A stretch of DNA of 6,938 nucleotides from Amphritea sp. (GTDB lineage: Bacteria > Pseudomonadota > Gammaproteobacteria > Pseudomonadales > Nitrincolaceae): assembly GCA_024679635.1 (NCBI GenBank), contig JAIBDA010000073.1, positions 1-6,938 of the forward strand, given 5' to 3'. A model generated the notes under the pieces. The model ran no database searches and had not been told where the DNA came from. It saw only the letters and a list, made by a program, of their open reading frames with translations. The position numbers were made by a program, and so were the translations under genes. This document shows, in pieces, positions 1 through 5,951 of the stretch (positions are counted from its first letter, which is position 1; each line of letters begins with the position of its first letter).

Positions 1-202
1 ATTATCAAAAGTAGCCGGCCGTCGTGAAAGCTCCCTTTCTATATAAACAGCCAAGCCCGGAGTGGTGTTGAATACCGGGTTAAGGGAGAGTACCGCTACG
101 AGTCCATACAGTCTTATTTTTTCGTTCAGATTACAACCGCTAATTAGGTGTGTCCGAAGATTTTATATTGCCTGAAAATTAGGTACTCGGGGGATTAAAA
201 TA

Positions 203-216
203 TTGATATGAGTCAA
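203..216. promoter_or_regulatory. FNR/Anr-like binding dyad
   Basis: TTGATATGAGTCAA matches the FNR/Anr consensus TTGAT-N4-ATCAA at 9 of 10 specified positions and sits inside the perfect dyad TATTGA-N6-TCAATA (201-218). FNR-family regulators sense oxygen or nitric oxide, so a site upstream of an O2-using diiron enzyme would make sense. It lies more than 100 bases upstream of the best promoter candidate, which does not suit a class II activator site for that promoter. In AT-rich DNA a chance match is possible. Confidence 0.35.
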
Positions 217-324
217 TAAATGTTATTAATATTTAATATGTGTATCATTTTTTTGAGGCTTGTTGTTAGTTGTCATATTGTTTTTTCTTAATATAGATCA
301 GTTATTTAAGGATGGTTTGCTGTT

Positions 325-353
325 TTGAGTCAAAGATTAAAGTGATACATAAT
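325..353 (+). promoter_or_regulatory. Candidate sigma70 promoter for the diiron gene
   Basis: TTGAGT (325-330) is followed after 17 bases by CATAAT (348-353), matching the -35 and -10 consensus at 4/6 and 5/6 positions with optimal spacing. Transcription would begin near 360 and leave a leader of about 80 bases. The -35 box lies within the palindrome TTTGAGTCAAA (324-334), so a repressor bound there would block it. Other AT-rich candidates exist, for example TTGTCA (270-275) with TATAGA (292-297), so the assignment is tentative. Confidence 0.35.
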
Positions 354-440
354 ACTATTTAGTCTATTGATTTATGTGTCATAAATGGTAGATTTGCCCT
401 GTGTTTAAAAACAAAAATAACCAAATCTGAGGTTTTTACT

Positions 441-1466
441 ATGCATGACAAACTTGCTAATACAATGGAATTTCCACCAGAAACACCTCAACCAAATATT
501 TACCCTCTGAGCTGGGAAAACAAAACCTCAAAGGCTGAGGAAATCTGGGATGCTTCCCTTCGTGAAGCATGGAATCCAAAGGATCTGCCATGGGATACCT
601 TTGATGTTTCAAGTTATTCATGGGAAGAGCGCGAAGCGATGGCGTATTGGTGGACTCTGCTGTCGGTATTCGATGCGTCTGCGCCTCCAGTCTTTGCTGA
701 AGCCTTCATCAAAACCTATGAAGATCACGAAGAAGATGCGATCCGTCGTTGCTTCTTCTCTGTAACCCGCGATGAGCAAAACCACGAGCAGATGTGTGGT
801 ATGGCAATCACCAAACTGTTGGAATGCAGTACTCCACTGGAATATGAGCCTAAAACCGAGCTGGGTAAGCGTCTGAAGCGCAATACCGCTTGGTTGTACT
901 ACAACGGTGGCCGTTATTGGGGCGGTTATAAAAAAGCAGTACCAAAATACAGCCTGGCAGTATTGTTTTCCTCATTCCTGATGGGTGAGATTGCTGCGGC
1001 AACCATCTTTAAGCAGATGTCTATAAGCTGCGAAGAGCTGGTATTCCAGGAAGCGTTCAAAAACATTGGTCGTGATGAAGGTCGTCACATGGCGATCTGT
1101 CTGTCTCTGATGGAACGTGATTATCCGAGCCTGTCTAAGGAAGATAAGAGCGTTATTACCAAGCAGATTCGTGCCGGTTACCTGTTTCTATCAGCGGTTC
1201 TGTATGAGCCACCAGCAGAGTTTTGGGATCTTCCAGAAGACTTTATTGCGACACAACGCGAAGCTGAAGAGATTGCTCGTGGAGCGGGCTTCGGTATCCC
1301 TTCGCACGAAGCGAAGAAAGACAACTGGCGCGAAGCGATGCTTAACCTGAAAGCAGTTTTGGATAAGTACGACACTCCATTCCCAGCGATTCCAGAAGTG
1401 GGTATCACTGGTGAAGAAGTTACTCAGGCGGATCTGGATTCTGCGGATATCATTCCTATCTTCTGA
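441..1466 (+). CDS. Ferritin-like diiron protein, probable oxygenase component
   Basis: This 341-residue protein shows the two ExxH motifs of the ferritin/ribonucleotide-reductase R2 fold. E112-Q-N-H115 lies in the second core helix, E183 in the third (MGEIAAA), and E213-G-R-H216 in the fourth (GRDEGRH). The first-helix ligand is probably D78 (SVFDAS), 34 residues before E112 as in R2-like proteins; E87 is the alternative. Such proteins bind two iron atoms and activate O2 for hydroxylation, desaturation or N-oxygenation, and are normally soluble. The extra histidine four residues before the last ExxH that AurF uses is absent (I209 here). The 341-residue length is shorter than bacterial multicomponent monooxygenase alpha subunits (about 500). 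The ATG at 441 has GAGG at 429-432 with 8-base spacing. The next gene is a matching electron-transfer reductase, which supports an oxygenase role. All 15 arginines use CGT or CGC, suggesting high expression. The substrate is unknown. Confidence 0.9.
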   Translation: MHDKLANTMEFPPETPQPNIYPLSWENKTSKAEEIWDASLREAWNPKDLPWDTFDVSSYSWEEREAMAYWWTLLSVFDASAPPVFAEAFIKTYEDHEEDAIRRCFFSVTRDEQNHEQMCGMAITKLLECSTPLEYEPKTELGKRLKRNTAWLYYNGGRYWGGYKKAVPKYSLAVLFSSFLMGEIAAATIFKQMSISCEELVFQEAFKNIGRDEGRHMAICLSLMERDYPSLSKEDKSVITKQIRAGYLFLSAVLYEPPAEFWDLPEDFIATQREAEEIARGAGFGIPSHEAKKDNWREAMLNLKAVLDKYDTPFPAIPEVGITGEEVTQADLDSADIIPIF

Positions 1467-1485
1467 TCACCGTCCGAGAGTTAAC

Positions 1486-1527
1486 AAGCAGCCGTCGGAC
1501 ATAATCCGCTCGGCTGCTTTGTTTTAT
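1486..1527 (+). terminator. Terminator-like hairpin between oxygenase and reductase genes
   Basis: AAGCAGCCG (1486-1494) pairs perfectly with CGGCTGCTT (1511-1519). An inner stem CGGA/TCCG (1496-1499 with 1505-1508) closes a five-base loop. The tract TTTGTTTTAT follows at 1518-1527. It starts about 20 bases after the diiron stop codon. The T tract is interrupted, so termination may be partial, letting some transcripts continue into the reductase. GTCCGA at 1472-1477 is complementary to TCGGAC at 1495-1500 and could compete with the inner stem. Confidence 0.75.
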
Positions 1528-1550
1528 CTAAGAATAAATATGCTGTTACA

Positions 1551-1576
1551 GGGCTAGCTGATGCAGATCAGAGCCC
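1551..1576 (+). promoter_or_regulatory. Hairpin abutting the reductase ribosome binding site
   Basis: GGGCT (1551-1555) pairs with AGCCC (1572-1576), and CTGAT (1558-1562) pairs with ATCAG (1567-1571) around a GCAG loop. This gives a ten-base-pair stem with only a two-base bulge (1556-1557). The Shine-Dalgarno GGAGG begins at 1577, the very next base. The structure could tune ribosome access, or protect a processed reductase message from decay. No T tract follows, so it is not a terminator. Function is inferred from position only. Confidence 0.45.
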
Positions 1577-1586
1577 GGAGGTAAGT

Positions 1587-2630
1587 ATGACTACGATCCG
1601 TTTATCCCCGTCAGGTAAAGAAGTTGAAGCTAAATCCGGTGAAACTGTACTGGAAACCCTTGAGAATGCCGGTTATGCCCTGCCGAACAATTGCCGGGCT
1701 GGCGCTTGTGGTGAATGTAAAGTAAAGGTCTTGGAAGGTGAGTTCGACCAAGGCCTGGTAATGGATATGGCGTTGTCTCAGGAAGAGCGTGCGGAAGGTT
1801 TTGGCCTGATGTGTATGTGTAAACCACTCAGTTCGACGCTTGAGATTGACTGGGGCACCGACGATGCGATGCCTAAACTGTTTCCGCCTAAGGAAAACGT
1901 CCGTTGCATGATTGTCGATCGGATCGAACGTACTCCTCGTATCGCTGAAATTCGCTTACGCCCAGTTGGTGAGTCCATTCGTTTTTGGCCGGGGCAATAT
2001 GTGAGCCTGACGGATACTACCCGCTCTGTAACGCCACGATCCTACTCAATTGCCAACGCTCCTCGTCCAGATGGTGAAATTATACTGCAGATCACACGGG
2101 TGCCTGATGGCGAAACCAGTAACTGGGTGCATGATGAAGTACACCCGGGCACGATGGTTAATCTGTCGGGGCCATACGGTACGTTTATCGGTGACCCAAG
2201 TACCGATGCTCCGGTGCTGTGTCTAGCGGCGGGTACCGGTCTGGCACCAATTATGGGCTTGGCAGATGCGGCATTGCGTCGGGGATACAATAAGCCGGTG
2301 CACTTGATGTTCTCTGCCCGAAAAGAGGAAGATCTGTACTGCAAGGGGCAGTTAGAGTTGTGGAATGTACGTCATCGTCGTTTCAAGTTTATTCCGACCT
2401 TAACCCAGGAAGATAAAGACGGTATTCTCCGTGGTCGTATTCCTAATATTCTGAAAGATCACTACCCAGACCTGTCGAAACATGCGATCTATATTGCCGG
2501 TAGTCCTGAATTTGTTGATGCCTGTATTTATGCTGCGAAAAAGCTAGGTGCTGAGGATGATATGATCCATACCGAAGGTTTCTTTGATCAGGCTTTGCCG
2601 GAAACGCCTGCGACAGACCGATTAGTCTGA
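1587..2630 (+). CDS. NAD(P)H:[2Fe-2S] FAD oxidoreductase, oxygenase reductase component
   Basis: This 347-residue soluble reductase should carry electrons from NAD(P)H through FAD and a [2Fe-2S] cluster to the diiron protein encoded just upstream. Residues 1-90 are a plant-type ferredoxin domain with cluster cysteines C36, C41 and C44 (C-X4-C-X2-C) and C76 (LMCMC). Residues 105-205 form the FAD-binding barrel, with RSYSIANAP at 151-159 and GPYGTFIGD at 195-203. Residues 208-335 form the NAD(P) domain, with LAAGTGLAPIMG at 213-224 and YIAGSPEFVDA at 302-312. The order Fd-FAD-NAD and the length match reductases such as MmoC, DmpP and BenC, and differ from PaaE, where the ferredoxin is C-terminal. 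The ATG at 1587 has GGAGG at 1577-1581 with five-base spacing. The gene is 120 bases downstream of the diiron gene and probably reached by read-through; no convincing own promoter is visible. Arginine codons are mixed, including CGG and CGA, unlike the upstream gene. Confidence 0.93.
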   Translation: MTTIRLSPSGKEVEAKSGETVLETLENAGYALPNNCRAGACGECKVKVLEGEFDQGLVMDMALSQEERAEGFGLMCMCKPLSSTLEIDWGTDDAMPKLFPPKENVRCMIVDRIERTPRIAEIRLRPVGESIRFWPGQYVSLTDTTRSVTPRSYSIANAPRPDGEIILQITRVPDGETSNWVHDEVHPGTMVNLSGPYGTFIGDPSTDAPVLCLAAGTGLAPIMGLADAALRRGYNKPVHLMFSARKEEDLYCKGQLELWNVRHRRFKFIPTLTQEDKDGILRGRIPNILKDHYPDLSKHAIYIAGSPEFVDACIYAAKKLGAEDDMIHTEGFFDQALPETPATDRLV

Positions 2631-2646
2631 CTGTCAGATAATGGAC

Positions 2647-2684
2647 AAACGCCGGCCCTGATTTAGATCAGGGCCGGCGTTTTT
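2647..2684 (+). terminator. Strong rho-independent terminator after the reductase gene
   Basis: AAACGCCGGCCCTGAT (2647-2662) pairs perfectly over 16 bases with 2667-2682 around a TTAG loop, and a T run continues to 2684. It begins 16 bases after the reductase stop. The A residues facing the T run could also make it work in the opposite direction, but no convergent gene is present. It marks the end of the oxygenase operon and separates it from the exporter genes. Confidence 0.93.
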
Positions 2685-2689
2685 GTATG

Positions 2690-2832
2690 GGGCACAACTT
2701 TATCGGAGAGCATGATTTTTCGTGCGTCGGAGCAATTCCCTTTGTATTCTTGTAGTTAATCGTTCTTTCTTAGATGTTGAAGAGGGCTGAAAGGTCACTC
2801 CATTCCAATCGGGCTGACCGGGTGTTAGAGGT
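2690..2832. other. Spacer upstream of the exporter genes
   Basis: This stretch between the terminator and the ATPase gene holds no supportable coding region. It must contain the promoter for the exporter cluster unless that cluster relies on read-through, but I see no convincing -35/-10 pair. A short dyad GGTCA/TGACC (2793-2797 with 2815-2819) lies just before the gene and might be an operator, at low confidence. Confidence 0.4.
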
Positions 2833-3552
2833 ATGGAAACAGATAAAACTGAAATTGCATTTACCACCGCAGGCCTGACCAAAGTTTATGGTGAAGGCAG
2901 TGCGACCGTGCATGCTCTTCGAGGTGTAGATCTGCAAATTCCTCAGGGAGAGTTGGTGGTTTTACTCGGGGCCTCTGGCAGCGGAAAATCGACCCTGCTG
3001 AATATTCTGGGCGGGTTGGATCAGCCATCCTCGGGACAAGTCAGTTTTTTTGAACAGAACCTGAGTCGCCTGGATGATGCTGATCTGACCCTCTATCGCC
3101 GCGATCATATTGGCTTTGTCTTCCAGTTTTATAATCTGATGCCAAGCCTTACCGCGCGTGAAAATGTCGAGTTGGTGACCGAGATTGCAGAAAATCCACT
3201 TAGCCCGGAAGAAGCTCTGGCGCTGGTGGGTTTGAGTGAACGGATGGATCACTTCCCGGCGCAATTGTCAGGAGGTGAGCAGCAACGGGTGGCAATTGCC
3301 CGGGCGGTGGCAAAGCAGCCCAGAGTATTATTCTGTGATGAGCCCACCGGGGCGCTCGATAGCACCAGTGGCCGACAGGTGATGGAGGTGCTGCAGCAGG
3401 TAAACCGGGAGCTGGGTACTACCGTCGTTATTATTACCCATGCAGCAACGATTGCGGGCATGGCCGATCGGGTGATTCATTTTGCTGACGGGCAGATCAG
3501 GACGATTGATCTGAATGATCAAAAAACTTTAGCCCAAGACCTGGTCTGGTGA
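2833..3552 (+). CDS. ABC exporter ATP-binding protein, MacB/LolD type
   Basis: This 239-residue cytoplasmic ATPase would power the FtsX-type permease encoded next. Walker A is GASGSGKST (46-53/54), the Q-loop glutamine is about Q98 ([10 protein letters not shown]), the signature is [14 protein letters not shown] (145-158), Walker B is VLFCDE followed by PTGALD (165-176), and the H-loop histidine is H203 (ITHAA). The PTGALD sequence and the length of about 230 residues are typical of the MacB/LolD/FtsE group, in which ATP hydrolysis drives mechanical movement in the periplasm. All catalytic motifs are intact. The start is the only choice: an in-frame TGA lies at 2815-2817, and no GTG or TTG occurs in between. 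Its purine-rich AGAGG (2827-2831) ends one base before the ATG, an unusually short spacing. The permease begins ten bases after the stop, so the two are probably cotranscribed. Substrate cannot be read from this subunit. Confidence 0.95.
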   Translation: METDKTEIAFTTAGLTKVYGEGSATVHALRGVDLQIPQGELVVLLGASGSGKSTLLNILGGLDQPSSGQVSFFEQNLSRLDDADLTLYRRDHIGFVFQFYNLMPSLTARENVELVTEIAENPLSPEEALALVGLSERMDHFPAQLSGGEQQRVAIARAVAKQPRVLFCDEPTGALDSTSGRQVMEVLQQVNRELGTTVVIITHAATIAGMADRVIHFADGQIRTIDLNDQKTLAQDLVW

Positions 3553-3562
3553 GCATCTCCTT

Positions 3563-5944
3563 ATGCGCATGCTAACCGGCCTCTCACCTCTTGATCGCAA
3601 ATTACTGCGGGATTTGTGGCGCATGAAGGGCCAGGCGTTGGCGATTGCACTGGTGATCGCACTGGGTGTGCTGATGCTGGTGATGATGAACGGCCTGGTT
3701 CGGTCGCTTGAAGATACCCGCACGGCCTATTATGAACGCCATCGACTTGCGCAGGTCTTTGCGCCTTTGCAGCGGGCTCCCCAGTCACTGCTGGCACGGG
3801 TAGCCGTACTCGAAGGGGTAACAGCAGTTGCCGGTAGGGTGACGGGTAGTGCTTTGATTAATATTCATGGCCAACCACTACCGCTGAGTGCTCAGGCCGT
3901 ATCGTTGCCTGATCGGGGCGAGGCCCGGCTTAATGATATCTACCTTACCTCCGGAAGGCGTCCCGATCCCTCCCATGAGGATGAGATCATTCTGTTGCAG
4001 GATTTCGCCAAAGCCCATGGATTGAAGTCCGGTGATCCTCTGTCAGCAACGATGCACGGTGCCCGCAGAACCTTCAGGATTGTTGGTTTGGCCCAGGCCC
4101 CTGAATTTCTATATTCAGCGGCTCCTGGAGAGTTTGTTCCCGATGATGCCCGGTTTGCGGTGATCTGGATGAGTCAATCGGCGCTGGCGGCGGTTTACGA
4201 TATGAACGGCGCTTTCAATCAACTGCTGTTGGGAACCTCTGCAGATAGTTCCCTGCCAGCGATTCTTGATCGGGTCGATACTCTGCTGGAGCCCTATGGT
4301 GGTCTGGGGGCCTATGGGTTGGCGGATCATGTTTCTAATCGTTTTATCGAAGAGGAGATCAGCGGTCTGAGGGTCTCCAGTCGCACGGTGCCGCCGGTGT
4401 TTCTGGCGGTAGCGGCCTTTCTTCTCAATATCGTCATTTCCAGAATGATTCAGTCGGAGCGGGAGCAGATCGGTCTGCTGAAAGCTTTTGGTTACAGAGA
4501 TATTGAAATTACGCTGCATTATTTGAAGTTTATTTTTGTCATCGCTGTGGGCGGGGCGCTGATTGGCTGCTTGCTGGGGGTTATCTCAGGTAGAAGTCTG
4601 GCGCAGCTCTATCAAAGTTATTATAAATTCCCTTTTCTGTTGTTTCAGGTCGACCCGATGACCTTTGTGATCGGTGTTCTGGTGAGCATTCTGGCTGCGG
4701 CTGCGGGGGGGATGCTGGTGTTGAAGTCTGTTTTCCGTCTCACGCCAGCGGTGGCGATGCAGCCACCGGCGCCCGCAGACTATAGTCGCTCTGCTGCGCT
4801 GGCTTCATTTCTGAAACGCTTTCTGGACCAGCCGGGGCGGATGGTTGCCCGGCGACTGCTGCGCCAGCCCGGCAGAGCTGCAGGCGGAGTGATCGGTATC
4901 GCGGCAGGGATGTCATTGGCGGTGGCGATGCTCAATGTCATGAGCGCTTTTGATCGGACTCTGGAATTGAGTTTTAGTCTGATCGACCGGAGTGATCTGT
5001 CGGTGAGCTTCGTTGAATCGTTATCTGACAAGGTTTTGTATGAGTTACAGAGTATTGATGGTGTTATAGAGGTAGAGCCCGTACGCACCGTTGCTGTTCT
5101 GTTCAGCAATGGCCAGCACAGTTACCGGGGGGCTATTACCGGGCTGCCTTCGGCTGTCAGACTTAACCGGGCGCTGGATGTTCGACAACAAACCATTCCG
5201 ATGCGCACAGAGGGGGTTGTGTTGGGAACCGCACTGGCCGATATTCTCCAGGTGAAGCCGGGAGATATGTTGAACCTGGATGTCAGGGAGGGGCGCCAAC
5301 CGCAGTTACAGGTTCCGGTGACCGGGGTGGCAGACACATTAATCGGCTCCCCCGCTTATATGGCATTGGATAGCCTGAATCGTGTCCTGCGAGAGCCGAA
5401 TCGGGTATCAGGGGCCTATCTGCGCATTGATAGTGCAAAGCAGGATACAATTTATAGGCAGATTAAAGCGTTGCCAGCGATTGCCGGGGTGAGTCTTAAG
5501 CAGGAAGCCCGCGAGGCGTTTCAGACGCTGATTGATACCAGTGCCGGCGCGGTGCGTTATCTGATGGCGGCCATAGCCGGGGTGATTACTTTTGGTATTG
5601 TCTATAACAGTGCGCGTATCGCCTTTGCCGAGCGAGCCCGGGATCTTGCCAGCCTCAGAGTCATAGGCTTTACCCGTGGGGAAACTGCGTTTGTGCTGTT
5701 GGCTGAGCTGGGTATCATTACATTGCTGGCGTTACCGCTGGGTGGGCTGTTCGGATATTTCCTGGTTTTCGCCATATCTGAAGGTTTTAGTACCGATCTT
5801 TATAGGGTGTCGGCGGTGTTTGTGCCACAAAGCTATGGCATCGCGGCGCTAGCCGTCATTATCGCGGCATTGTTGTCCGGCTGGTTGGTAAAGCGAGATA
5901 TCGACCGGATAGATCTGGTTTCAGCTTTGAAAGTAAGGGAGTAG
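3563..5944 (+). CDS. FtsX-family ABC exporter permease with two fused modules
   Basis: This 793-residue inner-membrane protein is the membrane subunit partnered with the ATPase ten bases upstream. It is a head-to-tail duplication of the four-helix FtsX/MacB module. Module one has a helix at about 22-44, a periplasmic domain at about 46-275, and helices at about 277-296, 320-343 and 365-388. Module two has a helix at about 440-460, a periplasmic domain at about 462-660, and helices at about 662-684, 710-737 and 756-777. The cytoplasmic coupling loops repeat too: SEREQIGLLKAFGYRD (298-313) resembles AERARDLASLRVIGFTRG (689-706), and TPAVAMQP (394-401) corresponds to the C-terminal LVSALKVRE. 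Size and layout recall the YbbP-like double-FtsX permeases, though I do not assign that name. The ATG at 3563 is used; ATG 3569 is also in frame, and GGTGAG at 3548-3553 suits 3563. CGG, AGG and AGA arginine codons are common, unlike the oxygenase gene. Confidence 0.93.
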   Translation: MRMLTGLSPLDRKLLRDLWRMKGQALAIALVIALGVLMLVMMNGLVRSLEDTRTAYYERHRLAQVFAPLQRAPQSLLARVAVLEGVTAVAGRVTGSALINIHGQPLPLSAQAVSLPDRGEARLNDIYLTSGRRPDPSHEDEIILLQDFAKAHGLKSGDPLSATMHGARRTFRIVGLAQAPEFLYSAAPGEFVPDDARFAVIWMSQSALAAVYDMNGAFNQLLLGTSADSSLPAILDRVDTLLEPYGGLGAYGLADHVSNRFIEEEISGLRVSSRTVPPVFLAVAAFLLNIVISRMIQSEREQIGLLKAFGYRDIEITLHYLKFIFVIAVGGALIGCLLGVISGRSLAQLYQSYYKFPFLLFQVDPMTFVIGVLVSILAAAAGGMLVLKSVFRLTPAVAMQPPAPADYSRSAALASFLKRFLDQPGRMVARRLLRQPGRAAGGVIGIAAGMSLAVAMLNVMSAFDRTLELSFSLIDRSDLSVSFVESLSDKVLYELQSIDGVIEVEPVRTVAVLFSNGQHSYRGAITGLPSAVRLNRALDVRQQTIPMRTEGVVLGTALADILQVKPGDMLNLDVREGRQPQLQVPVTGVADTLIGSPAYMALDSLNRVLREPNRVSGAYLRIDSAKQDTIYRQIKALPAIAGVSLKQEAREAFQTLIDTSAGAVRYLMAAIAGVITFGIVYNSARIAFAERARDLASLRVIGFTRGETAFVLLAELGIITLLALPLGGLFGYFLVFAISEGFSTDLYRVSAVFVPQSYGIAALAVIIAALLSGWLVKRDIDRIDLVSALKVRE

Positions 5945-5951
5945 TGAGGTT

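Larger units (their letters stand above)
1..440. other. Gene-free upstream region of the diiron operon
   Basis: No supportable gene lies here. A + strand frame entering from the left edge closes at TAA 44-46 after 14 codons and could be the tail of an upstream gene. A - strand frame is open from 162 to the left edge but has no ATG. From about 190 onward the DNA is strongly AT-rich, as expected of a promoter region. Visible signals are nested complementary arms between 11 and 99, the direct repeat AATTAGGT at 142-149 and 177-184, the dyad TATTGA-N6-TCAATA at 201-218, the repeated octamer TGAGTCAA at 209-216 and 326-333, and a sigma70-like promoter at 325-353. The long leader suggests that the gene starting at 441 is regulated. 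Confidence 0.7.

Noticed and set aside
2..46. + strand frame of 14 codons ending in TAA at 44-46, possible tail of an upstream gene
   Set aside because: Too short to recognise, with no clear terminator directly behind it. It is mentioned in the region entry only.
64..76. GGT-GTTGAAT-ACC, resembling a tRNA T-arm
   Set aside because: Only three base pairs, the loop departs from TTCRANY, and there are no matching acceptor, D or anticodon arms.
1..162. Open - strand frame running from 162 to the left edge, with a hydrophobic-looking stretch
   Set aside because: It has no ATG or GTG and only a poor TTG at 54-52 without a suitable ribosome site. The length is within chance for an open frame, so I do not call a partial gene.
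550..1408. Short open frames on both strands inside the diiron gene
   Set aside because: They overlap a gene with intact motifs and strong codon bias, show no domain features, and lack their own ribosome sites, so they are frame shadows. The same holds for overlapping frames inside the other genes.
441..1466. Assigning the diiron protein as AurF, ribonucleotide reductase R2 or acyl-ACP desaturase
   Set aside because: The AurF extra histidine is missing, no R1 gene is adjacent, and helix spacing (E112 to E183 is 71 residues) differs from acyl-ACP desaturases, so only the superfamily is supported.
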